A stretch of DNA of 64,000 nt from Dipylidium caninum (taxonomy: Eukaryota > Platyhelminthes > Cestoda > Cyclophyllidea > Dipylidiidae): assembly GCA_017562135.1 (NCBI GenBank), contig QEYB01001013.1, positions 62,001-126,000 on the forward strand. Reading direction: 5' to 3'. The translations under genes and the position numbers were made by a program. Positions 25,552-37,030 of the stretch are shown here, piece after piece. Below the pieces are notes generated by a model that searched no databases, was not told the DNA's origin, and worked only from the letters and a program-made list of their open reading frames with translations. Position 1 is the stretch's first letter. Each line of letters starts with the position of its first letter.

Positions 25552-28500
25552 ATGCTTTCTTACGCCCTCCAGATTATTTTGGCTGCGACTGCTTTCAAGA
25601 CCCTCTTATTCGATGCATAGTAAGGCCCCATTTAAAATTCATTCTGGAGTCGTTCTACTGATTTTGAAGTCCATAGAAACTGGCTTGCCGTAACATACAA
25701 CGTAAATATTTCGGAGTGGTACAATGAGGTTTATTGAGACCGCCCATCCCGATTTACTTAATTTCTTTAGGCTACTAGCAAATGGACTTTGGATTATCCC
25801 CCATTTTTTGGCTATTTTGAATGGATGTTAGCCCAATTTGGTTTCAGAGTCGATCCTCGTATGCTCGTTTTATCCGCTAAACCATATGTCTCATTATCTA
25901 CTATCTACTTCCAACGGACAACAGTTTTGGTCTCGGAATTCCTATTTCTTTATTCAATTTGTCGGTAGGTTGAAATTATGCAGTTGTGTGCTATATTTAG
26001 TTTATTGTCATTAATTCTTGGGCCGGTTGGAAGTCAAGTTCGTGATTCCTACTTGGTTGCATCTTTTCTCTACGCCTTCAACTTTGGTTTACTTGTGGTT
26101 GATCGTATCCTTTATTTATTTTTTTATTACTAAATCGTGACACGCGTTCAATCCTTGATTATAACCCTTCTGTGAAAGATATACACTTTCAATACAATGG
26201 CTTTCTGTTCGGCATATTATACTTATCCATACTCAAAGTCTTTGAGGTAAGAGTATTTTGTTCACATAGGTGAAATTCTTGTGGTAGGGGTATTTCATAT
26301 CCAGTGCGCTTTGGTTTGCTGCTTTGCTCAACTTCAAGCACATATTTATCTACTTAGCGCCTGTTTACCTCGTCTTTATGCTCCTTCATTATTGTGTCCA
26401 ATGGGGTAATCTTACTCCTCATGTATCCGCGGTTGTAGAAGAATATAGAATGCGATTTCAACTTATAAGATTATTTGCATTGGCAACTACTGTTTGTTCT
26501 GTATTCGCTGTCTCTCTGACTCCTTTCATCTACTGGGTAAATTTATTTCCTTCTACATGACCTCTCCCTTGTAGAATAAATTACCTGATATGCTTTTGAG
26601 GTTATTCCCTTTTCATCGAGGTCTTTGTCATTCTTATTGGGCTCCCAACTTCTGGGCTTTGTACAATGCTCTAGACAAAGTACTCAGTGTATCAGGTATT
26701 CTCTGTGGATACTTACTGTTTACAATTCTGAAATCTAACTGAACTATGCGAACCTGCTTGACTCAAAACTTAAAATTTATATTCTACTTAACTCGATAAG
26801 TAGGTTATAATTCTGCTTTTTAATGGTTGCAATAGTTTGCCATCTACTCCAAACGACTTGCTATTAGTCTTTCATCTGATTCTCGAAGTATGTTTATTGT
26901 GTTTTTAGGCCTTTGTTTACGCCAGTCAGTAAAAGATTCGGAAAAGTGGGTGTCAATGACAAGTGGCTTGACCGGAAAGTATGAGTATTTCTGCCTCCCT
27001 ACTGTTCGGCCTTTACATACAGCCTTTATGACGGCTGCTTTTATTCTTGTAAATATATTGGTTTTTCTTACTTCTCATCAATCGCTTAAGTTTGTATTTA
27101 TTGAGTCTCCGTTATTTTTGCAGCCCAGTTTAATATTTTGTAAGAGTTATCGGAAGAACCTTACACCAGTGGACTCGGGTTTCATCCTTATTCGATCACT
27201 AGTTGCCGCAGCATGGGGGTCCTTCTCCTTTGGCTGGCACGTTCATGAAAAGGCTATTCTCATGGTAACCCTTCCATTAACGTAAATAAACAGCCCTGTT
27301 TCTGCTTTTACTAATAATCAGTTGACATCCATATCTGTACATTTTAAAACAATTTTCTGCAGATTTTTGGCCGTGGTTTCCAGTAAGTTTCAAGCCTTCG
27401 CGTTTTATGTCAATACAGTCGCTCACTTCAGTCTCCTTCCTCTGATTTTTACCCCGAATGGCAAGTCTATTAATTTTTGAATTTTTGTCCTTATTCCGTT
27501 ATAGTCTGAATAGATTAAAATTGTCGGACTTACGAATATGACTTTTGTCTTCTAATGCAATTCGATGAAACTTCTCCGACACTGTTAGTCTACTTCTTCC
27601 TAAATGGAAAGCAAATTCTAATTTCGCATGTGCACTTTGTGCTCTGTGGATCTCAACAGACCTACGTTATTTTTCTCTTCAGTTTACTTTCACTCTTAAC
27701 CAAGTAATGGTGAATAAGCTTGGTTGTCGAGTGTATGGATGGGAGCTTTTCTGCTTTGGAATGAGATTATGATATGCATCTGGGAGGGATATTATTTCAT
27801 TAACGTAAGACCGTGTTTTCCGAATTTTTTCCCTAAATTCTCTATTGCAAAGAGATGCTTCAAAGGAGCGCTTCTTTTGATGGTTGGAGGGAGTTCTGTC
27901 ACGGGGTAGTGGGTTGAATTCCAGGTGAATTCAAAGCACGTTAAGTATTTTTTATATACGGAGGAAAAACGTATGTTTTTTACTATCTTATGTCTTAAAA
28001 ATCGTTCAGAGTAGCTCCTCATGCACCGTGATTTCTTTCCTCCATTGCTGAGAATCGAGTTTTAGATTCTGTACGATTTATGTTTAATTATCTGGAAATC
28101 ACTTAAAACGACTTCTATTTGAACTGTTTGATCTTTCGTGAAACTTTTCTATTCCCTTTTATGTATTCTTAAGAGATTCATTCTTACTTATCGATCTTTT
28201 CTTTACCATCTATGGAAACTTTCACATGAGTTTCACTACCCGATTTTTCAACTAACCTGATTTGAAATAGGACCAAATAAGATAGTTGTACTCCCACCTG
28301 AATTAGGTCAATCTAATTACAACCCCAGTAAATCTGTTAATTGCCATGCCTTGTCATCACCAAGGCCGTAGGTGGTCGCTTTTCAAACTACTTGAGCTTT
28401 CGATGTGCATATTGTGTTTGAATGTCCACATTATTTCTTAGTCATGATAGTAACCTTCGGGTGTGATTTAATCTGATTGTTACATGTCTATCGACGATAA

Positions 28501-28909
28501 AATTGACTTGGCCTTATTACTTCCTTCAGAACAGCCTGTTGTCCTGACGTCTTACCTTCTTTACACCTTAACCGAATACCTTCTACTGGGACGCTACTCG
28601 ATTCCCGTTAGTAGCGGTCTTCTCCATGACCTCTGGCCCTACTTGACGTGTCTCGCTCAATTTCATCTTCTTGGTTTGATTCCGCTTTTACTCATTAACC
28701 GACTTCTCCCCCATCTGTACCCCCATTTGGAATTTTTACCCCTGATGCTAACGTCAGTTTACTGTGCCATGGGTCTGCTGGTAGCGTTCCTCGTCTACTT
28801 ATGGATCAACTTTGAGTGGTTCTTTTGGGAACGTCGGACTTGTGCGAAGGACGAGGATGAGGAAATCTTTTGTCAATCCGTGCCGTTTTTCTTGAAGAAA
28901 AATAACTAG
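25552..28909 (+). CDS. ALG8: ALG8 dolichyl-P-glucose alpha-1,3-glucosyltransferase
   Basis: ER multi-pass enzyme that adds the second glucose to the lipid-linked oligosaccharide before N-glycosylation. The first exon starts [20 protein letters not shown] at 25552 and joins through a 30-base intron to [16 protein letters not shown]. Next come the family motif [62 protein letters not shown] with LDKVLSV, VRPLH-type segments, and [14 protein letters not shown], all hallmarks of ALG8. The last exon carries four hydrophobic stretches and [13 protein letters not shown], ending in an acidic tail at 28909. The exons between about 27275 and 28530 are poorly resolved and a long intron lies there. ALG6 is the alternative, but HVHEKAIL context and the [13 protein letters not shown] segment fit ALG8 better. 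Confidence 0.9.
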
Positions 28910-28971
28910 TTCGACATATCTAATGGGAGTCTATGGCCTTTTCACTCTCATCTTGATTAATTAATTGTGAT

Positions 28972-28977
28972 AATAAA
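28972..28977 (+). terminator. Likely polyadenylation signal of ALG8
   Basis: AATAAA lies 63 bases after the ALG8 stop codon, in an AT-rich stretch where no other feature is seen. Confidence 0.5.
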
Positions 28978-29457
28978 CCCGTACGTGTGATGATTGGTAA
29001 CAATATTTTGCTTTTGAACAGATAATGGATAAGGTAGGTGTCTCTGTGTATCTTGGACCCCGCATACATCAGAAAATATATGAATTTTCACGATCTCTTA
29101 GGGTCACTCGTTACGACACCGTTCAATTGTGATTTCACTCAAGCATCTGACAAATTTAAATGTAATCACCTTTCTATTCATCCTTAGTCACTTAGTCGCA
29201 GATTCAAATTCACCATTGTATTAAGTTCACTAATCACTATTAGATTATACTTCTATCCTCTGGCCATTCCTATCCATCGATGGTATTACCTTTTTTAGGT
29301 TTCGAACTGGTCATTGATATGGAGTATTTGTTTGTTTCACCGGTACAGCAATGGTGGTTCGAGGTGAAAAAATACGATTAATCGAAAAAGATAACAGAAT
29401 GATTAATGCAACATCGAGGAGTGGAATTGCGCATAGAAACAGACGTTTTAAATAGGA

Positions 29458-30063
29458 TTACTGCACCCTGTAACTACCGACTTCAACTTCCGGTTCTGAT
29501 TCCGTGTTTGAGTGTGGAGATAGTATACTGAAGCCGGAGGTGTTATAGCGTGGCTTTGCATCTTTGCTCTCAGAATGTTGACCATATTTCCGCTTTCTCT
29601 GAACCAACTCCACCTGTGCATTCGCCCTAACCCCTAGAGCTGCAAGTGTTAGGCCCTCATCCTGACAATCGAAGACACGGGCTTCATAAACGATCATTTG
29701 TTCATCCAAGGGTCCCTGCTGGTGATGTTTGAGAATGTTCTTTAGCTCGCTCAACGTCGCTTCCATCCGAACACGCACCTTGAGAGGCCGACTTCGGTAA
29801 GAAGTGGTTACGAAAATCTTGTACTTGCATGAATATCTCAATGGCACATCCAAAGTGATCCTCACGTCAGAAGGAAAATTATACTTTCCAAGAGGATGCG
29901 AATTTTCAAGAACGACTCCGTTGTATGTCAGAGTTTGATCTTCCGGTGGAATGCCAATGGCCTTAGCAATATAGGCTTTCAGATCGTACACCGAGAGATT
30001 TTCCCGCATCCTTACTTGGAGGAGAATTTTGCGCCGAAATATCACTGATACGCGGAGAAACAT
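29458..30063 (-). CDS. Tandem ubiquitin-like protein A (intronless)
   Basis: Single-exon gene of 201 residues. Residues 1-77 form a ubiquitin-like fold: MFLRVSVIF strand, LSVYDLKAYIAKAIGIPPED helix and turn, QTLTYNGVVLEN (the QxLxYNG core of ubiquitin), and a closing LGKYNFPSDVRITL. A hinge Y..KYKIFV leads to a second, more divergent fold (residues 80-155) with LSELKNILKHH and QMIVYEARVF. A polar Ser/Glu tail ends YRVQ; there is no terminal Gly-Gly, so it should not be conjugated like ubiquitin. The same plan and hinge recur in the genes at 31073-31549 and 32857-33708, so the three are paralogues. Function unknown; adaptor or chaperone roles are possible by analogy with other UBL proteins. 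Confidence 0.85.
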   Translation of the reverse strand: MFLRVSVIFRRKILLQVRMRENLSVYDLKAYIAKAIGIPPEDQTLTYNGVVLENSHPLGKYNFPSDVRITLDVPLRYSCKYKIFVTTSYRSRPLKVRVRMEATLSELKNILKHHQQGPLDEQMIVYEARVFDCQDEGLTLAALGVRANAQVELVQRKRKYGQHSESKDAKPRYNTSGFSILSPHSNTESEPEVEVGSYRVQ

Positions 30064-31072
30064 TCGGGTATCACTGGAGAAGTACGTGTGAAGACAGCGA
30101 TGTACTCACAAGAAATAATCTAATAGGTGTGTCTTGTGGGTAACGGTCCACTGTGTGAGCTTCGTGACAGACTCCCCCCACCTAAACAAGCCCTCTTCTG
30201 AGGCATCTCTTCACATTGGAGGTGGAAATTGGAGAACTTTCGTTGAATAAAGTCTTACATCAAGAGCCAAGACTTCACCCGGTCCACTCCACTCACCAAT
30301 TGTTCATCAACCTGAACACCCTACCCAATTCCTAGTTACCAACTGCGTCAGCATGTTCCTAGACTCCACCAGATTGGACGACACACAAAACATCTCTTAC
30401 AGAGCCCACATTGTATGATGAAGAATTTGGACGGTTACATAGCAACGCAGCCCCAAAAAGCAAAGGTTCATCTTTTGAAGCCCAAGCATTCGACAACCAC
30501 ACTTAGGCACACTAAACTGTTTAAATGAGTCAGAGTAATTTTGGGCAGTTTGACTAAGTTACCGCATTCTCATTTGCTATTTTGCACGGCACCGCCTCCA
30601 CCCATCATGACTTCCAATTGTAAATTACAACTTCGTCACTTAGTCACATGCATTGTTCAGGTCCGGCTCCAAAAAGCCACTGAAGGCAGTAGAATGGAGT
30701 CAGGGTGATGTGGCTCACTGCCCTCCATACTCCCGACTTCCATCCATACTTGACGCGTTGCCAGATGCTTCGGGACGAGTTAGCCAATGTTTCACATGAG
30801 TTCAGTAATAACGACACGGTTTTGAAATCTAAAGAGACACACTATCCAAATTTTGTCACTTTCAAGAGTAAACGAGATCATTTAAGGAATATCAAATGGC
30901 TTTTGGATTTGATTACTCTGAACTGTACCAAAGTCATCTATGTGGGGTATCAAAGAGGGCCAAACATGTGACTGTTCAAGCTCTCTTCAGGAAACGAAAT
31001 GTACATTAAACGTATAAGTGGTGGAAGGTCATAGAAGTGTGAATGCTTCATCCTCTATTCTCTGACGTCCAC
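30064..31072. other. Spacer between two tandem-UBL genes
   Basis: An 88-codon open frame at 30705-30971 on the plus strand has no recognisable domain, and I do not count it as a gene. Otherwise non-coding; it should include the promoter of protein A and the 3' end of protein B. Confidence 0.4.
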
Positions 31073-31549
31073 CTATTCTTGCCTGAGGTACATTTTGATC
31101 TCTTCCTCCGACTTCACACCCAGATCAATCATCGCTTTTTTGTAATCCTCTTTACTAAACTGATAAGATTTGTAGGAGAGCATAATCTGACTTTTGGGGA
31201 TACCCAATGCGGTTGCGAGTGATTGGTAGATCTGCTTAAGTGTTGTGCCCAAGCCAATTCGAAGTCGAATTGAATGCTTACTGAGGGACGTCTTTACATA
31301 AATTTTATATCTGAGAGCATAGCCTGGAGCGAGATTGAGAAGTAGACCAGGATTCTTTGGCAGATGGTAGTCCTTTAGCGTCTTTTTGTCCTTCAATTCT
31401 TTCCCACCAAATGACAGGCTCTGGATCTCAGTCGGAAGTTCAGTCGCCTCGCTGATGTACTCCTTAACCGCACGAACGCAATTATCCTCCTTTATGTAAA
31501 TGAATACGATAGGCCGATCTCGGTATATTATTGTGAGGTGAAGATGCAT
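31073..31549 (-). CDS. Tandem ubiquitin-like protein B (intronless)
   Basis: Single exon, 158 residues from the ATG at 31549. Two earlier in-frame ATGs (31621, 31582) exist, but MHLHLTIIYR lines up with the start of the two paralogues, so 31549 is preferred. Fold 1 shows CVRAVKEYISEATELPTE and QSLSFGGKELKD, the positions of the ubiquitin helix and QxLxxxG turn. The hinge ALRYKIYVKTSL matches KFKIYVKV and KYKIFVTT in the paralogues. Fold 2 has LKQIYQSLATALGIPKSQIM and ends directly at YLRQE without a tail or Gly-Gly. It is transcribed in the same direction as protein A. Function unknown. Confidence 0.83.
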   Translation of the reverse strand: MHLHLTIIYRDRPIVFIYIKEDNCVRAVKEYISEATELPTEIQSLSFGGKELKDKKTLKDYHLPKNPGLLLNLAPGYALRYKIYVKTSLSKHSIRLRIGLGTTLKQIYQSLATALGIPKSQIMLSYKSYQFSKEDYKKAMIDLGVKSEEEIKMYLRQE

Positions 31550-31621
31550 ACTCAATCTAGAAGAGAAATATTTAATTTTCATATAGTAAAAGGGAATTTC
31601 GTAGTTTGCGAGCTTTCCCAT

Positions 31622-32856
31622 ACCTCCCGACGCTTCTCAAAGAGCCAATGAAACTGGACGGAAAGCACTTCCTAGCTCATGCAGCAGTTCTCTAAAAAAT
31701 CACCTTGCTCTTTCCTCAACAAAGACAACAAACTTATCATAAACTCGGCTACTATACTGGAGGGTTAGTACCGATGGCAGAGGAGAGGACAAGTAAATGA
31801 CTGGTGGGTCTCAAAATTTTTTAATACACGTGAGTATAAAACATCTATACATTTTAATGCAGTATTACACATTATTAGTAAAAAGAACTGTTATCTATGC
31901 AGCAGTGGTGGGCTTACTCCAAAGGAAAAACGCACGCCTGATAGAAGTCCTGTGAATTTATTACGACTTCGCAAGCATGTGGAGAGGCGATATATATATC
32001 AAACCGTGTGTATTCATTGGTGTGAGGGAAGGCGGTGAGTAGAAAAGCTTACACACCAAGAGGGATACATTTGGCCTCACTTATGAGACTCGTACGATGG
32101 GTAGTTAGTTTGATTCGTTGAATTCGTAATGCACGAGAAGAATTGAAGCCTTGGCTGATTCATCTCAAGGCACAAAGGGAGATAAATTTATTTGGTTTAT
32201 GGAGTTAATAGAATCAGAATCATTCAGATGAAGGAAAAATTACGAGTAATAGAACATTATCTATCATTCTTCCACTGCCTGGTGTCATGCCTTTCATATT
32301 GTTGATACGGTCTTTTGGTGTGAACAATGTGGATCCCTTGAAATGAAGTTTGCTACTAATCCACTCTGAGCTTCTTTTCTTACACCTAAATTAACTTGTG
32401 CACCAAAAACGACCTTCTATTAAACTATGGTGTCATGACAACTTGTGATGCTAATTAATCATGCCAAACAGCTTCATATGGGTTAAAAATTATTTTTGTA
32501 CACTTAATCGTCACTTCTGTTCCGTAACACGCCCTTTAGGATGAAGGCACATGAAACCACGTGCCCATTTCAAGACCTTATTGGGACAAGCCAGCGGGAG
32601 CTATGACTGTTCATAGCGCTTGAAATAGCCGATACACATGGCAGCCTTAATGTGAAGTCGATCACTCAATGAATTATAACCACTTAGCCGCAACGGCATT
32701 AATGCCTTTTATATTACGCGCCTTAGCTAAGAGTGTGCTACATCCACGTCATCGTACCCGAGCGCGCACACTCCCTCTTATATAAGATATTACTAGTTTG
32801 ACTCGACCCAGTTTTTCTCATCTCCCTCCACCTCGTGGTGTCGCCTAACTTCCGCA
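31622..32856. other. Intergenic region between divergent UBL genes B and C
   Basis: About 1.3 kb separating two divergently transcribed paralogues. Only a TATA-like motif near the right end was recognised; no coding exon seen. It could act as a two-way promoter. Confidence 0.45.
32779..32785 (+). promoter_or_regulatory. TATA-like box of tandem-UBL gene C
   Basis: TATATAA sits 72 bases upstream of the ATG of the intronless gene C, a reasonable distance for a core promoter with a short leader. Evidence is the motif and spacing only. Confidence 0.45.
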
Positions 32857-33708
32857 ATGAAGATCACTGTCTTGTACAAGAGCAAGAAGCTGTTTAATAT
32901 TTCAATGCAAAATGACATGAGTGTGAAACGCTTGAGGGAGATTATTGAGGAGACACACCACATTCCTCCTGAGAAGCAGACACTGACTTACAACGGACGC
33001 ATTCTGGAAAATGGGAAACTGTTGATGCAAGACTATGGTATTAGGGATCGTTCGGAAGTAACACTCTCTCTACCACTGGACTACCAACCCAAATTCAAGA
33101 TCTACGTCAAGGTGCCCGGGGGACACATTATTAAGTGTCGAGTACACAAAAGCGATCTCGTTTCCAAGTTAAAATCGTCTATAGAGAACTCAGCAAAGAT
33201 CCCGGTGGCTATGCAGGCACTCAGCTATGGTTCCTGGTTGATGGAAGATAACGTTCAATTAGGAGAGTACAATCTTCAACATGGTTCAATGGTGCGCGTG
33301 CTGCGGAAACCCTCTCCTATCCAAATCTCCGAGGTTGGAAATCAAGTGTCAGAAAATCAGTTCTCAGCAAAAGAAGAGGCCGATTCGCGTGAGGACAGTG
33401 GAGTCGGGGACTTAGCACCGAAGCCATCACCGATAAGGCGCCTGACAGCTACTAAAATCCCCGAGTCTATGAAGAGCGAGAAGCTTGATGAGCCAGATGC
33501 TGAGGTTGAGAAGATCGAGCCGACGATAAAGCCCGTCTCTCCGCTTTCGCCTTCACCACCACCTCTACCGTCACCGCCACTACCGAATTTAAGCACAGGC
33601 GAAAGTCTCCGGCTCAACCTCCCCGAAACAGAGGCCTATCGAAACTTCCGACAGGCCCTAGGTGATAAAATGTCGGCGAAAAAGGAAGATGGGCCCGTAA
33701 ATGCTTGA
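32857..33708 (+). CDS. Tandem ubiquitin-like protein C with proline-rich tail (intronless)
   Basis: Single-exon gene of 283 residues. Fold 1 (1-76) reads MKITVLYKSKKLF, then MSVKRLREIIEETHHIPPEK and QTLTYNGRILENG, very close to ubiquitin's helix and QxLxYxG turn. The hinge YQPKFKIYVKV leads to fold 2 (79-150) with LVSKLKSSIENSAKIPVAMQ and ALSYGSWLMED. A tail of about 130 residues is rich in Ser, Glu and Pro and contains a run PLSPSPPPLPSPPLPN that could bind SH3 or WW domains. No terminal Gly-Gly. It is the longest of the three paralogues, on the opposite strand to A and B. Function unknown; the architecture suggests an adaptor. Confidence 0.86.
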   Translation: MKITVLYKSKKLFNISMQNDMSVKRLREIIEETHHIPPEKQTLTYNGRILENGKLLMQDYGIRDRSEVTLSLPLDYQPKFKIYVKVPGGHIIKCRVHKSDLVSKLKSSIENSAKIPVAMQALSYGSWLMEDNVQLGEYNLQHGSMVRVLRKPSPIQISEVGNQVSENQFSAKEEADSREDSGVGDLAPKPSPIRRLTATKIPESMKSEKLDEPDAEVEKIEPTIKPVSPLSPSPPPLPSPPLPNLSTGESLRLNLPETEAYRNFRQALGDKMSAKKEDGPVNA

Positions 33709-34902
33709 GATGAAGTGGTGTTTCTACACAGGATATGTACAAGTAACGGCAAATCTCCCCAAGGCCCCCCGGACCTATTATAGTTGTAAAGCAGTAGTAA
33801 CGTCCATCTAATCTGCTTCATGATTTTAAGGGCAGGCAAATGATTTTGGTGTCTATTTACAATCAAACTTGTAAGCCGACCGACTCATTGTTAATCTGTC
33901 GAAATCCATACGCAATAACGGTTTTAAAGTCTTGTCACAACACTTCCACTTTCACCACAAAAATAATAAATACAACAGGAACAGGAAAATGCATTCCGTC
34001 TCTGGCTTGGTTGAAATGAATATATTCCCGGCCCAAATAGATGTTTTAGCCTTGGTATTAAAAGAGCAAGTCAGTAACAATACAGTATGCTCGAAGCGTC
34101 GGATGAAAGGCAAAACATCAGAAGGTTAACCAAAATTGTAATTAGTTATTAATATTTAAGGTTTTGAAGAGCAGCATAAGAAGTTGATGAAGGTATGGAA
34201 CTGTAAGATAATCATACACAATTGTAGAGATGGAAAATAATTTCGCTCGTCTTCTTATTGATCGATCTGGGAGTAAGAGAATAGGATTTTAGTAATGAAA
34301 TTTATAAGTATGTAAATCTAGTAGGATAGTGCTTTTGTCATACATTTAAGAGGCCATTCCGTTGGCACTAGTGATAGTGAGAAGTGATTTATTAACGCCT
34401 ATTAATGAATTTTCGGAGGTAATAGTAAGGTTCTACTCTAATAGTTAGGCACGGCGTGCCGGAATCAGAGCCCGCGCAAAGCATAAAACAGGAGTCAGAT
34501 GCAAGCAAATACCAATAATAAGTTAATTACGCGATAAACCCGAGGTAAACAATTCATTACAGACAATTAGTTTCTAGAGCTAAGGAAAGTAACACCGTAC
34601 TGACTCAACCCGTTATATTATAATGTCACTATCTGATTTAGATCACACTAAACTAGAAAATAAAGCATCAGAGGTTTCGAATACCTGAGACCTATTGATT
34701 GACTACGTTGCATCAGCATCAACTTTTTTTGATCTTCTGATACAAGTCCATCATACGCGTCAAATAAGCTAAAATCGTACGAAAACACATTTACTGTCAT
34801 ATGGTGCAGACAGGGCAATGGTTACCAAATAATCAATTATTCAAGGTATTAAATCCCAGCCCTTCTTTCGCACTCCTAATTGAGGGCTGTGTTCATTGTG
34901 CT
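33709..34902. other. Intergenic region between UBL gene C and MUS81
   Basis: AT-rich, with no coding or RNA signal recognised. It holds the converging 3' ends of UBL gene C and MUS81. Confidence 0.45.
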
Positions 34903-37030
34903 CTAAGATTTAGATAAAGCGTGCCAGAACACACGCCGTAGGTGCATGACAGGCGATAAGGTGCTCAAGTCATTGAGATACAACCCAGAGCGATTACAGC
35001 CTAACTTGATTCGATCAATAAGAATTAGCGCACCTTTTAGGGGTGGGATAAACGGTGACAATATCTTCCGCCTTAGAGCCCGTAACTGAGTGGATTTGCA
35101 GGAGGTGGCGGCCAAATTGATCACGTAGTGAGAGTGCAGGTGACTTTTTGCCGATACTAGAGTATTCATGCCAAGGAATACCCCACAAATGTTCAGCGTT
35201 GCGAAGATCTCGAGGCCTTAGCCCTTTGGAGTATATTGCACAGTCAAACTAAATTATAGATAGTATACGCCCTAGTGACTTGAGTATTAAAAATTTGTGC
35301 TGGAATGTAACTCATTTCGCAATTATTCAAGTTATTTAACGGGATCAAAGAATCAAATAGTGGTAAGAAAGTAACAGTGGTACCTCCGACTTAGTGATAA
35401 GGCGACGTGTCATTGAGGCGAGGTATATTGCACACTGTTCGCTACTCGTACACGTGATGAATTCATATTCGTCTATAAGCTTGAATGTGGAAAATTAATA
35501 ATGAATAAAGAGGACGAAAACAATTCTTGACTTAATAGCAATACCTGAGCGTTCACCATCGCCTGCAGAAGCGTTTCATATGATATACGAAGGTTGTACA
35601 TGGTTCTGTACTCTTCAAATAGGTAGAGTTTCCGAAAACCTAGTTTCTGCATCCTTCCCTAAAAAAATATGCAAAATAGTGTACTCAGTAAGTATAATAC
35701 AGTAGCTACTTAAAGTTTGTAAGTCACATTACCTTCTGTTCCATAAACCGACCGTCAACAATACTTGAGGCGAGATCATCAGCCCGCTTCCGTTCAATAA
35801 TGAGACCCAAAACAAATTCCTCTTCTTTGGAGCCTAAATTCTCAAAAACAAGGCACAATAACAATGAAAACCGAAGAAAAACGAAAAAGAGTAGGAGACC
35901 CGATTAAAAAAGAGAAGGAAAAGATTTAATTAAGATTACGTCGAAGAGCGTTAGTAAGAGTGCGCATCATTCCCATGTCGATAAAGAGTACAAAAATTAT
36001 AAAGTGGACTGGAAAAATGGATTTACAACCAACCCAAAGTTTTTCGTGCAATCCAAATAAAGTCACCAACGGGAAGGCTCCTGGGTTCCCATTTTACTCC
36101 ATTCATAGACATAACTTCCCTTAACTTGGCCATCCTGAAGTTCAAAGCACATTAAAAATTTGGTGGATACAAGGGGCACGAGAAAAATAAGGCCAAAAAA
36201 TATACCCAAATGTTTCGCGAATATCTATCAGCAAAATGACTTCATAAGAACCGCCGACAAGGAAATCAGAATGTGGGACATCTGGTTCATTCACGCAGGA
36301 ATCAGGTAAGTTCTTAATAGGACACCTTGAAGAAGGAACGCGTTGCGATGGTGTAGAAGGTTGCTCGAAGGACGACTCCAGCGGTTTGAGAAAAGATGAG
36401 GGGGCAGGAGGGTGTCCTAAATACCGGCTTCCAGATACAAAAATCTAACCTACCAGAAGCCTAGCAGGTGTAAGGAAAAGTAGGCATCCTAAAGTTTGGG
36501 TACAAATGCAACTAATCAGGGTAAGATTACCCAATTGACAAAATATGAGAAATCGTATGAAAAATAATCACATTTTTGGTTCAAATATAAACATGCGCTA
36601 CCGGATTGATTAGCATTACACGATGTAAATTGCACTTATAATATACTCCAAAATATTATGGTTACCTTAAGCGAATATTCCTTAAGGAGATCGGTGGGAG
36701 ATAAAGAATTTCCAAGATCAAGAGCATTTGACAAGGAAAGAGAGTGGAGTTCGGCGAATTCCTGTAGCTTCTCATCCAAGACGTTACATATGCCCACGCC
36801 AAAACCGTTAAGAATTCGGCATTCCTGACCCGATGAAAGTTTCAGAGGATATTTCCTCAGAGAAACAAGGGCCTACATCATACAAGATAACAGAGCATGG
36901 AAGGAACCTTTGCATAAACATTGCTCATCCTCCGACCACAGTATTTAAATTCCTTCGAGAGATTTATTAACCAGAACTCAAAAAATCGATTCGGATGCTC
37001 ATAGATTCTTTTCGCCCGAATCTTCCCCAT
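34903..37030 (-). CDS. MUS81: MUS81 structure-selective endonuclease
   Basis: Catalytic subunit of the MUS81-EME1 nuclease that resolves recombination intermediates and stalled forks in the nucleus. It is divided into short exons. Exon 37030-36908 reads AKRIYEHPNRFFEFWL; 36872-36666 has the helix-hairpin-helix segment SLRKYPLKLSSGQECRILNG with FGVGICNVLDEKL. Near 36250 comes VILLIDIRETFG, then MAKLREVMSMNG and LPVGDFIWIAR (about 36110-36020). The XPF-family signature ERKRADDLASSIVDGRFMEQ lies at about 35800-35740, including ERKxxxD. Next are KLYLFEEY with TLLQAMVNAQ, then EYEFITCTSSEQCAIYLASM (about 35440), and the C-terminal HhH domain QFGRHLLQIHSVTGSKAEDI (about 35120). The last exon ends HALSKS at 34903. 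No winged-helix domain was found between 36660 and 36440; an exon there may have been missed. Confidence 0.88.

Noticed and set aside
30705..30971. 88-codon open frame between UBL genes
   Set aside because: No ubiquitin-like features and no homology to the neighbours; probably chance.
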